Shown: positions 9,440 through 18,632, counted from the first letter of the stretch. The stretch is 64,000 bases of DNA from Chloroflexota bacterium (GCA_022821645.1 JAJEDE010000013.1:1-64000), one strand, 5' to 3'. Translations and numbers: made by a program. Notes: generated from the letters alone by a model not told the origin.

Positions 9440-9874
9440 ATGGCGTACCAGCCTGAACGCCCGGTAATCGCCGCGGTCAGCGGCCAGCACATGGACGAGG
9501 CGGTGGTTACGACGGCGGCCCTGCTGGCGCGCGCTCGCAGCACCTCGGTCCTGCTGTTGCACGTCATCGAAGTCAGCCATCGCCTGCCCCTGAACGTGTC
9601 CAGCGACGAGATGCTTGGCCAGGCCGAAGCCGTGCTGGATGACGCCCGGCGCTTGCTGCCGTCCAATGGCGCGCCGGTGCGTACGGAAGTCAAGCAGGCC
9701 CGCTCGGCGTTTAGCGCTATCGTCGAAACCAGCCTCGCTGAAGAGGCCGATACGATCGTCGTCGGCGCGCACCGCTTCCTGGGCGAACACGACTGCGACC
9801 TCGGCCGAACCGCCACCCACGTGCTCCGTCACGCCGTGACGCCGGTCGTGGTCTGCTACGACCCGATACGCTAG
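9440..9874 (+). CDS. Universal stress protein, UspA family
   Basis: 144 residues with one Usp alpha/beta domain. The N-terminal strand RPVIAAVSGQHMDEAVV and the C-terminal segment ADTIVVGAHRFLGEHDC, ending RTATHVLRHAVTPVVVCYD, are the two hallmark blocks. The nucleotide loop normally written G-x2-G-x9-G-S/T appears degenerate (GAHRFLG, then LGRTATHV), so ATP binding is uncertain. It sits between recA and a PRPP synthetase-like gene with very short gaps, so it is probably co-transcribed with them. Confidence 0.85.
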   Translation: MAYQPERPVIAAVSGQHMDEAVVTTAALLARARSTSVLLLHVIEVSHRLPLNVSSDEMLGQAEAVLDDARRLLPSNGAPVRTEVKQARSAFSAIVETSLAEEADTIVVGAHRFLGEHDCDLGRTATHVLRHAVTPVVVCYDPIR

Positions 9875-9898
9875 CCCGTGGCGCTGCGCGGGCGGGGA

Positions 9899-10861
9899 AT
9901 GGGCATGGCGGACGACGGGCTGATGGTCTTCGGATGCCGCGGGCATCCCGTGCTGACCGACGGCATCTGCCGCGAACTCGGTTGCAGGCCCGGCGAGATC
10001 GAGATCTTCGAGTACGGCAACGACAACACCTTCGTCCGCGTCATGGAGAACGTGCGCGAGGCCGACGTGTTCGTCGTGCAGACCTCCCAACGTCCGGTCA
10101 ACCACTCGGTGATGGAGCTCTTCATCACCATCGACGCCATGCGCCGGGCCTCGGCGGCGCGCGTGACGGCCGTGTTGCCGTACTTCCCCTACATGCGCTC
10201 CGACAAGAAGGACCAGCCGCGGGTGCCAATTTCCGCCCGCCTGGTGGCGGACCTGCTGGCCACGGCCGGCGCCGACCGCGTGCTCACCCTCGATCTGCAC
10301 GCCGATCAGATCGGCGGCTTCTTCAGCATGCCCAGCGACCACCTCACCGGCATGCCGTTGCTCACCGACTACTTTGCCGGGCTCGAGATCGATGACCTGG
10401 TTGTAGTCGGTGACACCGGCCGCATCAAGACGGCCAGCGAGTGCGCCCGGCGCTTGCGCACCCAGCTGGCCGTATTGGACAAGTTCCGCGACCCCATCAC
10501 GTCGGACGTCACGATTCGCGGCCTTGCCGGCGACATTCGTGGGCGCACCGTGCTCTACATGGAGGACGAGGTCGTGACCGGCCAGTCAATCCGCGAGGGT
10601 CTGCGGGAAATCCTGCGCCACCAGCCTCAAGCGATTTACGCCGCGTGCGTCCACCCGGTCTTCGTGGACCAGGCATACGAGCTGATTGAAGAGTCGCCGC
10701 TGGAAGAGATGGTTGTGACCGATAGCGTGCCGCTGAACCCCGATCTTCCCGGCAGCAAGATTCGCGTGATCTCGGTTGCCCACATGCTGGCGGAAGCCAT
10801 CCGCAGGATTCACACCGGTGAATCGGTGAGCGCTCTCTTTGCTGACGCGGCGGTGTACTGA
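9899..10861 (+). CDS. prs: Ribose-phosphate pyrophosphokinase-like protein (PRPP synthetase)
   Basis: About 320 residues from the ATG at 9899; a GTG at 9878 and an ATG at 9905 are alternatives. PRPP synthetase makes phosphoribosyl pyrophosphate from ribose 5-phosphate and ATP for nucleotide, His and Trp synthesis. The family blocks are clear: EYGNDNTFVRVMENVR, YFPYMRSDKKDQPRVPISAR, LTLDLHADQIGGFF. Two catalytic loops deviate. The ribose-5-phosphate loop reads VGDTGRIKTA instead of a D-x-G-G-x-x-R-A pattern, and the PRPP loop reads MEDEVVTGQS instead of VDD-x-x-D-T-G-G-T. It may be a divergent functional enzyme or a paralogue with altered activity. The stop overlaps the next start as TGATG. 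Confidence 0.85.
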   Translation: MGMADDGLMVFGCRGHPVLTDGICRELGCRPGEIEIFEYGNDNTFVRVMENVREADVFVVQTSQRPVNHSVMELFITIDAMRRASAARVTAVLPYFPYMRSDKKDQPRVPISARLVADLLATAGADRVLTLDLHADQIGGFFSMPSDHLTGMPLLTDYFAGLEIDDLVVVGDTGRIKTASECARRLRTQLAVLDKFRDPITSDVTIRGLAGDIRGRTVLYMEDEVVTGQSIREGLREILRHQPQAIYAACVHPVFVDQAYELIEESPLEEMVVTDSVPLNPDLPGSKIRVISVAHMLAEAIRRIHTGESVSALFADAAVY

Positions 10862-12549
10862 TGTCGGACCTGCGTACTGAACTCACCATCGAAAAGACCG
10901 AGGCTCGCGGCCGTCAAGGCATGGTGGCCACCAAGCACGAAGCTGCGAGCGCGGTGGGTGTGGAGGTGCTGGCCGCCGGCGGCTCGGCTGTTGACGCGGC
11001 GGTGGCGGCGGCCCTTGCCGTGGGCGTGGTGGAACCCTGGAGCAGCGGCATTGGCGGCGGCGGGTACGCCGTCGTAACCGGAGCCGACCTGGCCGAAGTC
11101 GTGGCCTTTCCCATGCGCTCGGGGTCCGGCGCAACCCCGGACCGCTATCCGCGCGACGGGCGCAGCAACGTCAGCGCCTTCCTCTGGGACGGCGTGGTGG
11201 ACGACGCCAACATCCACGGCTACCGGGCCATGGGAGTTCCCGGCGCTGTGGCCGGGCTGGGCCTGCTGCACGAGCGCCACGGTCGTATGCCCTGGCGTGA
11301 CCTCGTGCTCCCCGCCGCGAAATTAGCTCGGGAAGGCTTCGAACTCGGCTGGTTTGACACGATGTACATGGAGGGCACCGCGGCCGCCGCCCGGCGTCAC
11401 CCCGAGCTGCAGCGGAACTTCTACCCCAACGGCGACCCGCCGCAGTCCGATCACATGGAGCGAATCCGCATCACCCAGCCGGAACTGGCCGTCACGCTCG
11501 ACGTTCTGGCGGAGGACGGCGTGGAGGCCTTCTACCGGGGCGACATCGCCGCGGCTATCGCCGCTGCCTGCGCCGAAAACGACGGAGTCATTGAACGTGC
11601 CGACCTGGCCGCTTACCGCGCCAGCGTCTCGCCGCCGCTGACCACCACCTTCCGCGGCGCCGAGGTCCTGACGCCGGGGCCCGGCTGCGCGGGACCCACC
11701 ACCATCGAGACCCTCAACATCTACGAACGGGCCGCGTCCGCGGATATGTCGCACGATGACGTGGAGCGTCTGCACGCCTATCTCTGGTCATCCCGCCTGG
11801 CCTTTGCCGACCGCTTTGAGTTCATGACCGATCCCGAACGCGCGGACGCCCCCTGGGATGCGCTGGCCTCAAAGGACTACGCCGCCACCCGCGCCGCGCA
11901 GATCGATGCCGAGGCCCCGCCCCCCATCCCCACCGCCGGGGACGCCTGGGCCTACCAGGATCCGGCCCGCGCGCTCGAACGCCAGAAGTCGGAAACCTCG
12001 ACCACCCATCTCTGCACCGCCGACGCCGACGGCACGCTGGTGTCGCTGACCAACACCCTCGGCGGCTCCTGGGGTTCGGAAGTCGTGGCGGGCGAGACCG
12101 GCATCGTCTGGAACAACGGCATGTTCTGGTTCGACCCCGTGCCCGGGCGCCCCAACTCCGTCGCGCCCAACCGCACCGGTCTCAACAACATGACGCCCAC
12201 GATCGTGCGCGCGCCCGACGGTCGCACGCTGGCCGTTGGCGCATCCGGCGGGCGCCGCATTACCAACTGCCTTACCCAGCTCATCGCGCACGTATTCGAC
12301 TTCGGCATGGGCGCCCAGGACGCCGTGGCCGCGCCGCGCCTGGACGCCAGCACCCCCTGGGTGACGGTGGATCCACGTTTCGGCGACGAGGCGATCGCCA
12401 ACCTGCGATCGCGCGGCTGGGACGTGCGCGTGCCCACGTACCCCGGCCGCACCGCCTTCGCCAGCCCCGCCATCATCCTGCGTGACGCCGACGGTGGCCT
12501 GGGCGCCGGCGTGGACGTCTTCCACAGCGCCTCCGCCCAGGGCCTCTGA
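10861..12549 (+). CDS. ggt: Gamma-glutamyltranspeptidase family protein
   Basis: 562 residues, the normal proenzyme length. GGT-family Ntn hydrolases cleave gamma-glutamyl bonds (glutathione) or act on related acyl substrates, after self-cleavage before a Thr. The large-subunit start is recognisable (MVATKHEAASAVGVEVLAAG, then GIGGGGYAVV). The predicted cleavage site is before TTHLCTADADG at ~380, leaving a ~182-residue small subunit. The oxyanion/substrate loop GGSWGSEVVAGETGIVWNNG follows, then SGGRRITNCL. There is no signal peptide, so unlike the E. coli periplasmic enzyme it is probably cytoplasmic. It is coupled to the upstream prs-like gene by a 1-nt overlap. Confidence 0.9.
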   Translation: MSDLRTELTIEKTEARGRQGMVATKHEAASAVGVEVLAAGGSAVDAAVAAALAVGVVEPWSSGIGGGGYAVVTGADLAEVVAFPMRSGSGATPDRYPRDGRSNVSAFLWDGVVDDANIHGYRAMGVPGAVAGLGLLHERHGRMPWRDLVLPAAKLAREGFELGWFDTMYMEGTAAAARRHPELQRNFYPNGDPPQSDHMERIRITQPELAVTLDVLAEDGVEAFYRGDIAAAIAAACAENDGVIERADLAAYRASVSPPLTTTFRGAEVLTPGPGCAGPTTIETLNIYERAASADMSHDDVERLHAYLWSSRLAFADRFEFMTDPERADAPWDALASKDYAATRAAQIDAEAPPPIPTAGDAWAYQDPARALERQKSETSTTHLCTADADGTLVSLTNTLGGSWGSEVVAGETGIVWNNGMFWFDPVPGRPNSVAPNRTGLNNMTPTIVRAPDGRTLAVGASGGRRITNCLTQLIAHVFDFGMGAQDAVAAPRLDASTPWVTVDPRFGDEAIANLRSRGWDVRVPTYPGRTAFASPAIILRDADGGLGAGVDVFHSASAQGL

Positions 12550-12564
12550 GACCGCGTCGAACCG

Positions 12565-12583
12565 ACACAGGTGCTGCCTGTGT
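12565..12583 (+). terminator. Hairpin after ggt, possible terminator
   Basis: A perfect 7-bp stem, ACACAGG with CCTGTGT around a TGCTG loop, starts 16 nt after the ggt stop. Only a weak T-rich stretch (TATTTCCC) follows. It may end the recA-usp-prs-ggt transcript or be a simple RNA-stabilising hairpin. Confidence 0.4.
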
Positions 12584-12653
12584 TCGAATATTTCCCGACG
12601 ACCTGGCTCTCCGACCGTACTGTTAAGCCGTCGACTCCAATATCTGATCCCGC

Positions 12654-14126
12654 ATGACGAAACCCATCCAGATGACACGCCGACGACTGCTCACGGGCTC
12701 TCTGGGCGGTGCTGCGCTTGTGGTTCTGGCCGCTTGTGGCGAGGACACACCATCGCCGCCGGCTGAGCCGGGAGCTTCGCTGCCAGTTGCGGCGTCAACA
12801 ACCTCGCCAGCGCCGCAAGCGGCGGCTCCGGCGTCGGCCGCCGCTGCGCCTCCCTCCGGCCCGCCGGCCGGAACCCGGCTGCCCGACATCGCGGCCCGCG
12901 TGCGGCAGGCCCAGGGCGACGTCGGCATTCTGCCGCCCGCCCCGGCCAGCGCGTCCGACAGCCCGATCGAGGTACCGGCCGAGATCATCGACTCGCGCGC
13001 CGAGCGGCTGATAACCCTCAGCGAGCGCGACCAGCTGTCGGCCACCGCCTGGCGCAACATTGGCTGGAAGACGGACTTTGATACATCGCTGGTCAAGTTT
13101 GACGAGATCTTCTCGGGCGGCGTGCCGCGCGACGGCATCCCGCCCATCGACGAGCCCAAGTTCACCGACTTTGCGGAAGCCGTACAGTTCGTCGCCGGAC
13201 GCGAGCCGGTCATCGCGCTTCGCGTCAACGGCGAGGCCCGCGCCTATCCGCTCCAGATCCTGACCTTCCACGAGATCGTGAACGACGTCATCGGCGGGCG
13301 GCCGGTCGCCGTCACGTTCTGCCCGTTGTGCAACTCGTCCGTGGTGTTCGATCGCGAGGTCTTTGGCTCGGCCCTGCGCTTCGGCGTCTCCGGCAACCTG
13401 CGCAACAGCGACCTCATCATGTGGGACGACGTCACCGAGACCTGGTGGCAGCAGCTGACGGGCGAGGGCCTGGTCGGCCACCTGGCCGGTGTGACCCTGA
13501 CGTTCCTGCCATCGCAGCTGATCGCGTTCGACGAGTTCAAGGCCGCCTTCCCCGACGGCCGGGTCCTTTCCCGCGACACGGGTTTCTCGCGCCCCTACGG
13601 CCGAAATCCGTACGGTGGATACGACACCGTCGACGACCGGCCCTTCCAGTCCGATGGCCGCATTGAGGAACGGCCCTTCCTGTTCCAGGGCCGTCTGGAC
13701 ACCCGCCTGCGGGCGACCGAGCGAGTCGTTGCGCTGGAGATCAACGGCGAAGCCGCAGCCTACCCGTTCACCGAACTGAGCGAGCAGCGTGTCGTCAACG
13801 ATGACGTTGGCGGTGAGAAGATCGTGGTGCTTTGGACGCCCAATACGGTGTCGGCGCTGGATAAGACTTCGATTGCCGACTCCGGCGCGGTTGGGTCGGG
13901 CGTGGCATACGGACGGGTGGTCGACGGACGCGAGCTGACCTTTACGGTTCAGGACAATGCGTTCAAGGATCAGGAGACAGGATCGACGTGGGACATCACA
14001 GGCCGCGCGCTGAGCGGAGAGCTGGCCGGCAAGGAACTGCCGCCGCTGGTGCACGCCAACCACTTCTGGTTCGCCTGGGCGGCGTTTCGACCCGCGACAC
14101 GCCTCTACTCCGCCCCGAACCCCTGA
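12654..14126 (+). CDS. DUF3179 domain protein, Tat-exported lipoprotein (paralogue 1)
   Basis: 490 residues. The N-terminus has a twin-arginine motif (MTRRRLLTG), a hydrophobic stretch and a lipobox LAAC at ~24-27, followed by a Pro/Ala-rich tether. This predicts an exported, lipid-anchored protein processed by Lgt, which is encoded at 47 kb. The DUF3179 body (~180-485) has two related halves. The first contains ALRVNGEARAYPLQILTFHE, VNDVIGG and the family motif VTFCPLCNSSVVFD. The second repeats ALEINGEAAAYPF and VVNDDVGG but has TPN where the first has CPLC. The function of DUF3179 is unknown; the CPLC pair suggests metal or thiol chemistry. The stop overlaps a second DUF3179 gene. Confidence 0.88.
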   Translation: MTKPIQMTRRRLLTGSLGGAALVVLAACGEDTPSPPAEPGASLPVAASTTSPAPQAAAPASAAAAPPSGPPAGTRLPDIAARVRQAQGDVGILPPAPASASDSPIEVPAEIIDSRAERLITLSERDQLSATAWRNIGWKTDFDTSLVKFDEIFSGGVPRDGIPPIDEPKFTDFAEAVQFVAGREPVIALRVNGEARAYPLQILTFHEIVNDVIGGRPVAVTFCPLCNSSVVFDREVFGSALRFGVSGNLRNSDLIMWDDVTETWWQQLTGEGLVGHLAGVTLTFLPSQLIAFDEFKAAFPDGRVLSRDTGFSRPYGRNPYGGYDTVDDRPFQSDGRIEERPFLFQGRLDTRLRATERVVALEINGEAAAYPFTELSEQRVVNDDVGGEKIVVLWTPNTVSALDKTSIADSGAVGSGVAYGRVVDGRELTFTVQDNAFKDQETGSTWDITGRALSGELAGKELPPLVHANHFWFAWAAFRPATRLYSAPNP

Positions 14127-15448
14127 ACCGACGACTTGACCGCCGGCGACTGCTGGCCCTGGCCTCGGCCGCCGGTCTGGCTCTCGCCGCCTGCGGCGAG
14201 TCGACCGGCGCAACGACCGCTGAGCCGCCGGAAACCTCGAGTACGGCCGAGCAGCCGCCATTTGCGGCGGTGGTCCCACCCGACACCTCGATTGCCGGCG
14301 CCGCCACCCGCATGCGGCTGCCAACCGAGATCCTCGAGGCACGCCGGCCAACCCTGGTAACTGCTTCACCGGCCGACCTGCGGCGTGCGCAAGAGTTGCG
14401 CGACCGGCATTGGAACACCAACTTCCAGATCACCAGCGTCGCACTGACGGAGCTGCGCACGGGTGGCCTCGACGGCTTCGACGCGGATCCGATCGACGCA
14501 CCCCTATTCGAAGATCTACACGGAGCCGACGCCTTTCTGGAACCGACCGACCCGGTCATTGCGATTGCCGCGCGCGACGATGTCCGCGCCTATCCGCTTC
14601 GGTTTCTCCTCTGGCACGAGACCGTCAACGACGTGGTCGGCGGTCAGCCGCTACTGGTCACCTACGACCCCCGGACAAACCTGGCGCAGGTGTATGAACG
14701 TCGCCTGTTGGGTGCGGCCATGCGGTTTCGAGCGGCCGACGCCGTGCACCTGGGCGGACGGCTCTTGTGGGACTCACTGACTCAGAGCTGGTGGCGTCAG
14801 TTCACGGGCGAAGCCATCGTTGGCGACTACACCGGCCTGCGACTTCGGCCGCGCCCATCGCTGCTGGTGAGCTATGAAGAGTTCAAGGGCATGTTCCCGC
14901 AAGGCCGCGTTCTCGAGCCGGGGAGCCGCCCCGATGACTTTGACAAGTCGGCATACGGCACTACCAGGTACGCGGGCTACGAAGGCAGCCGGGATTCGAC
15001 GCCCTACGCCGCCGGCGAGGTCGATCCCCGTTTAGATTCAACGGCACGCGTCCTGGCGCTGGACCTCAACAGCGAAGCCGTAGCCTTTGACTTCAGCCAC
15101 CTGGCCAGCCGGCGCGTCGTGAACCACGCCGTGGGTGGCCAGCCAGTCGTTGCCTTCTGGTCGCCAGGCGCCCTGTCCGTTCTGGATACGCTTCAGATTG
15201 CCGACTCACGCGACGTGGGCATGGCCGCCGCCCACGGCCGCGAGGTCGACGGCCGTCTGCTCACCTTTGAGTTTGCCGACGGCGCTTTCCGCGATCGCGA
15301 AACCGGCAGCGTCTGGAACCTGAGTGGACGAGCGATATCAGGCCCGCTGGCCAGCGCGCAGTTGCCGCCGCTCGTCCACAGCACGCCCTTCTGGTGGGCC
15401 TGGGCGGCTCACTATCCAGCGACGCGATTGGTGACGAACCCTACCTAA
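14123..15448 (+). CDS. DUF3179 domain protein without the CPLC motif (paralogue 2), CTG start
   Basis: 441 residues if translation begins at the CTG at 14123, which overlaps the preceding stop as CTGA. That start gives a textbook Tat lipoprotein leader (LNRRLDRRRLLALASAAGLA, then lipobox LAAC). No ATG, GTG or TTG lies in frame between that point and the GTG at 13988, which would add ~45 nonsense-like residues. The body aligns throughout with paralogue 1 (ARDDVRAYPLRFLLWHETVN, DVVGGQ, TQSWWRQFTGEAIVGDY). The signature CPLC reads YDPRTN, so both cysteines are lost. It is likely a pseudo-active partner of the upstream protein, exported together with it. The start choice is inference from context. 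Confidence 0.8.
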   Translation: MNRRLDRRRLLALASAAGLALAACGESTGATTAEPPETSSTAEQPPFAAVVPPDTSIAGAATRMRLPTEILEARRPTLVTASPADLRRAQELRDRHWNTNFQITSVALTELRTGGLDGFDADPIDAPLFEDLHGADAFLEPTDPVIAIAARDDVRAYPLRFLLWHETVNDVVGGQPLLVTYDPRTNLAQVYERRLLGAAMRFRAADAVHLGGRLLWDSLTQSWWRQFTGEAIVGDYTGLRLRPRPSLLVSYEEFKGMFPQGRVLEPGSRPDDFDKSAYGTTRYAGYEGSRDSTPYAAGEVDPRLDSTARVLALDLNSEAVAFDFSHLASRRVVNHAVGGQPVVAFWSPGALSVLDTLQIADSRDVGMAAAHGREVDGRLLTFEFADGAFRDRETGSVWNLSGRAISGPLASAQLPPLVHSTPFWWAWAAHYPATRLVTNPT

Positions 15449-15507
15449 GTCCGCGCCTGTCGGTTGCTAGCCTCTAGTCCTCGTTAGTTCCCCGACCCCT
15501 TTATCTC

Positions 15508-17364
15508 ATGGGTTTTCGTCGCGGACCTCCGTCGGGGCGGGCGGGTTTCAGTCCCCGCGAGTACCTCCGCGCCCTCAGCACCACCTTCGCCTACACGCCG
15601 CGCGTGCTGGGCATGGTCTGGCAGACCAGCCCCGGACTCACGGCCGGAGTGGCCGCCATTACGGGAGTCCGGGCCCTCATTCCAGCGGCCACGATCTGGC
15701 TGACCAAGCTGGTGATCGACGCGGTCGTCGAGGCCATCGCCAACGGCGGGACCGATGCGTCGGTCAACCGCGTGATCACGCTGGTGGTGCTGCAACTGGC
15801 CCTGGCGCTGGCGGCCACCGCGCTCGACCACGGCGGCAGCGCGTTGCGGGCCATGCTGGGCGACCGCTTCTCCAACCGCATCAACATCATGATCCTGGAG
15901 AAGGCCGAGACCCTGGACCTGGCCTACTTCGAGGACTCGACCTTCTATGACATGCTGGAACGCGCCCGTCGGGAGGCCAACATGCGTCCGACCGGCCTGG
16001 TCACCAACACCTTCTCGCTCGTTGGGAGCGTCATCCAGCTTGTATCGGTCGCGGCGCTCTTGGCCTCGCTGGCCTGGTGGATTCTCATCGTGGTGGCGGT
16101 CACGTCCGTCCCCTACCTGGGCGCTGACATGTGGTTCGCCCGTCTCAGTCACCGCATGCAATGGCGTCGCGCCCCGGACGCGCGCCGGCTCTGGTACCTC
16201 GGTTACGTGATGACCTCGGACGAGACGGTCAAGGAAGTCCGGCTCTTCGACCTGGGCGGCCATCTGCTGGACCAGTACCGCCGCACCTTCGCCCGCTTCT
16301 ACCGGGAGAACCGCAAGCTCACCATCTCCCGCGAAAGCGTCACGTTCGTCCTGGGCATCTTGTCGGCGGGCACCGCCTCGGGCCTCTACATCTTCGTCGC
16401 GCTGGCCACCATCGCCGGCCGGCTGACGCTGGGTGACCTCACGCTCTACCACCAGGCGCTGGTCCAGACCCAGGACCGCCTGCGCATGATCTTCGCCAGC
16501 GTCAACTCGATGTACGAGGCCAACCTGTTCCTCACCAACCTCTTTGATTTCCTGGCCTTCGAGCCGGACATTCGCCCCGATCCCGGCCGCCGCGCCGTTC
16601 CCCGGCCCATCAAGGACGGGATCGAACTCCGCGATGTCAACTTCGCCTATCCGGGCGTCCGCGAGCCCGTACTGCGCGGCATCAACCTGAAAGTGAACTC
16701 CGGCGAGACCATCGCCCTGGTCGGCGCCAACGGCGCGGGCAAGACCACCATCGTCAAGCTGCTGACCCGGCTGTACGACCCATCCGCCGGCCGCGTTTTG
16801 ATCGACGGGCGCGACATGCGCGTCTACGACGTGGCCAGCATTCGCAGCCAGATCGGCGCAATCTTCCAGGACTTCGTGCGCTACCACGCCACCGCCGGCG
16901 ACAACATCGGCTACGGCAACCTGCCGCTGAAGGACACGCCCGGGCTGGTCGAGTCCGCCGCCAAGCGAAGCGGCGCCGCCGAGGCTATCGAGGGCCTGCC
17001 CCGCACCTACGACACCACCCTGGGCCGCTGGTGGGGCGACGGCACCGAACTCTCCGGCGGCGAGTGGCAGAAGATCGCCCTGGCCCGCGGCTACATGCGC
17101 GACGCCCAACTCCTGATCCTGGACGAACCCACCTCGTCCCTCGACGCCCGCTCCGAATACGAGGTCTTCCAACGCTTCAAGGAACTCGTGGCTGGACGCA
17201 TGGCCGTGCTGATCTCGCACCGCTTCTCCACTGTGCGCATGGCCGACCGCATCTACGTGATCGAGGATGGCCGGGTCTCCGAGCACGGCACCCACGAGGA
17301 ACTCATCGCCCTTGACGGCACCTACGCCACCTGGTTCGGCATGCAGGCATCGGCCTATCAATAG
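15508..17364 (+). CDS. ABC transporter, fused membrane and ATPase domains (exporter half-transporter)
   Basis: 618 residues. The N-terminal ~370 residues form an ABC exporter membrane domain with about six hydrophobic segments (AAITGVRALIPAATIWL, VITLVVLQLALALAA, LVSVAALLASLAWWILIV, FVLGILSAGTASGLYIFVAL). The ATPase domain follows: Walker A GANGAGKTT (~410), Q-loop IFQDFVRYH, signature LSGGEWQK, Walker B LLILDEPTSSLD and H-loop ISHRFSTV. It would act as a homodimer, or with a partner that is not present here. The substrate (lipid, peptide or drug) is unknown. It lies 59 nt after the DUF3179 pair on the same strand. Confidence 0.92.
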   Translation: MGFRRGPPSGRAGFSPREYLRALSTTFAYTPRVLGMVWQTSPGLTAGVAAITGVRALIPAATIWLTKLVIDAVVEAIANGGTDASVNRVITLVVLQLALALAATALDHGGSALRAMLGDRFSNRINIMILEKAETLDLAYFEDSTFYDMLERARREANMRPTGLVTNTFSLVGSVIQLVSVAALLASLAWWILIVVAVTSVPYLGADMWFARLSHRMQWRRAPDARRLWYLGYVMTSDETVKEVRLFDLGGHLLDQYRRTFARFYRENRKLTISRESVTFVLGILSAGTASGLYIFVALATIAGRLTLGDLTLYHQALVQTQDRLRMIFASVNSMYEANLFLTNLFDFLAFEPDIRPDPGRRAVPRPIKDGIELRDVNFAYPGVREPVLRGINLKVNSGETIALVGANGAGKTTIVKLLTRLYDPSAGRVLIDGRDMRVYDVASIRSQIGAIFQDFVRYHATAGDNIGYGNLPLKDTPGLVESAAKRSGAAEAIEGLPRTYDTTLGRWWGDGTELSGGEWQKIALARGYMRDAQLLILDEPTSSLDARSEYEVFQRFKELVAGRMAVLISHRFSTVRMADRIYVIEDGRVSEHGTHEELIALDGTYATWFGMQASAYQ

Positions 17365-17420
17365 CCAGCCGGGGCCCCGGCCCGTACGATCGCGGTTAGA
17401 ACTTCCGTGGGAGGCGTTTA

Positions 17421-17888
17421 ATGTCTGAAACAGCAACGTTGAAGGTCGGCGACGAGGCCCCCGACTTCGAGCTTCCGTCGAAACCCAGGGGCGAGGAGCC
17501 GTTCAAGCTGAGGGACCATCGCGGCTCGACGGTCGTCATCAATTTCGTGCCGGCGGCCTTCTCGCCGACCTGCAGCAACCAACTCCCGATCATCGAGGAG
17601 AAGCTCGCCGGGCTCGCCGACACGGTGACGGTCGCGATTTCGACGGACAACGGCTGGTCGCAACAGGCCTGGGCCGAGCAGACGGGCGTGAGCTATCCCG
17701 TGCTGAGCGATTTCAACCCGCTGGGGGCCACGGCCAGCGCCTACGGCGTGCTGCTGGAAGGCATGAACATCGCCAACCGCGTGGTCATCGTGGTCGACGC
17801 CGATGGCAAGGTCGCCCACATCGAGACCGCTCCAGACGTGCCGGAACTGCCCGACTACGACCCCGTCATGGCCTGCCTCTCGGGCTAA
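17421..17888 (+). CDS. Peroxiredoxin, AhpC/TSA family (AhpE/BCP-like)
   Basis: 155 residues. A GGGAGG ribosome-binding site precedes the ATG. Peroxiredoxins reduce hydroperoxides through a peroxidatic Cys in the P-x-x-x-T/S-x-x-C motif. Here it reads PAAFSPTCSNQ, so Pro, Ser and Cys are all in place (Cys ~52). The fold blocks VGDEAPDFELPS and ISTDNGWSQQAWAEQ are typical. No second conserved Cys is seen near the peroxidatic one, suggesting a 1-Cys type or reliance on an external thiol. It starts a redox-rich stretch that includes the UGA-containing peroxiredoxin-like gene at 20.6 kb. Confidence 0.92.
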   Translation: MSETATLKVGDEAPDFELPSKPRGEEPFKLRDHRGSTVVINFVPAAFSPTCSNQLPIIEEKLAGLADTVTVAISTDNGWSQQAWAEQTGVSYPVLSDFNPLGATASAYGVLLEGMNIANRVVIVVDADGKVAHIETAPDVPELPDYDPVMACLSG

Positions 17889-17939
17889 GCCCCAGGGGCG
17901 TCAGCTTCCGTTGACCGGCCCGCCACGGCTGGCCTCGCC

Positions 17940-18632
17940 CTACCTGGAACTCGGCTTCGGCAGGAACGGGATCAGCGAGTTGGCCAGCGCGGAAATGTTC
18001 CGGCTCTGCACCCACACGGTGCCCATGCCGCTGAACTTCATCACTAGGCCCTCGCCGCCGCCGATCAGCGAGCGGATGCCGCCCACCTTGCCGATGCTGT
18101 AGTCCACGCCTTCGGTGAACGCCACCATGTGGCCGGTGTCCACCACCAGTTCGGAGCCATGCGTTATCTCCAGCTCCTTGACCGCGCCGTAGGAGTCGAA
18201 CCAGATCGTGCCGCCGCCGCTGTCGGCGTAGGCCCGCAGCAGGAACAGGCCCTCACCGCTGAACAAGCCGCGCCCACCGGAAAAGCTGGTGTCCAGCTCC
18301 ACGTCGCCGCTGGAGGCCAGGAAGGAGCCCGACTGGACGATGAGGCTTTCGCCCCCGCGCAGTTCATGACCCACGATGTCTCCGGGCACCGGTGGGGCGA
18401 GACTCACCCAGCCGTTGCCGGGACCGTGGCAGGTGAAGGTGTTCACGAAGAACGACTCCCCGCCGACCATGCGCTTGATGCCGCCGAAAATGCCGCCGCT
18501 GCCCATGCCGGTGGTCATCTCCACGTCCTGCTGCGCCACCATGGCCCCCGGCTCCGCCTTCACCGACTCCCCGCTGGACAGCTCCAGCGTCAGCATCGTG
18601 TAGGCCGGGTTGTACTCGATCTCAGTCCGCAT
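17940..18632 (-). CDS. AIM24 / TIGR00266 family protein
   Basis: 230 residues from the ATG at 18632, with GGAG eight bases upstream. The protein is a Gly-rich double-psi beta-barrel-like protein. LELSSGESVKAEPGAMVAQQ, GGIFGGIKRMVGGESFFVN and the repeat-like GGEGLVMKFSGMGTVWVQSR are characteristic. Members are widespread in bacteria and related to mitochondrial AIM24; the biochemical role is unknown. It is transcribed divergently from the HpcH aldolase. Confidence 0.88.
   Translation of the reverse strand: MRTEIEYNPAYTMLTLELSSGESVKAEPGAMVAQQDVEMTTGMGSGGIFGGIKRMVGGESFFVNTFTCHGPGNGWVSLAPPVPGDIVGHELRGGESLIVQSGSFLASSGDVELDTSFSGGRGLFSGEGLFLLRAYADSGGGTIWFDSYGAVKELEITHGSELVVDTGHMVAFTEGVDYSIGKVGGIRSLIGGGEGLVMKFSGMGTVWVQSRNISALANSLIPFLPKPSSR

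Noticed and set aside
8303..10342. 679-codon open frame on the minus strand opposite recA, usp and prs
   Set aside because: It is the complement of three certain genes. Its His/Gly/Arg-rich product has no family resemblance and only reflects high G+C codon bias.
12795..14369. 524-codon minus-strand frame opposite the DUF3179 genes
   Set aside because: Antisense shadow; no motif, and it would overlap two conserved genes.
15484..17436. 650-codon minus-strand frame opposite the ABC transporter
   Set aside because: Antisense shadow of a gene with complete Walker and signature motifs; composition is typical of reverse-frame artefacts.
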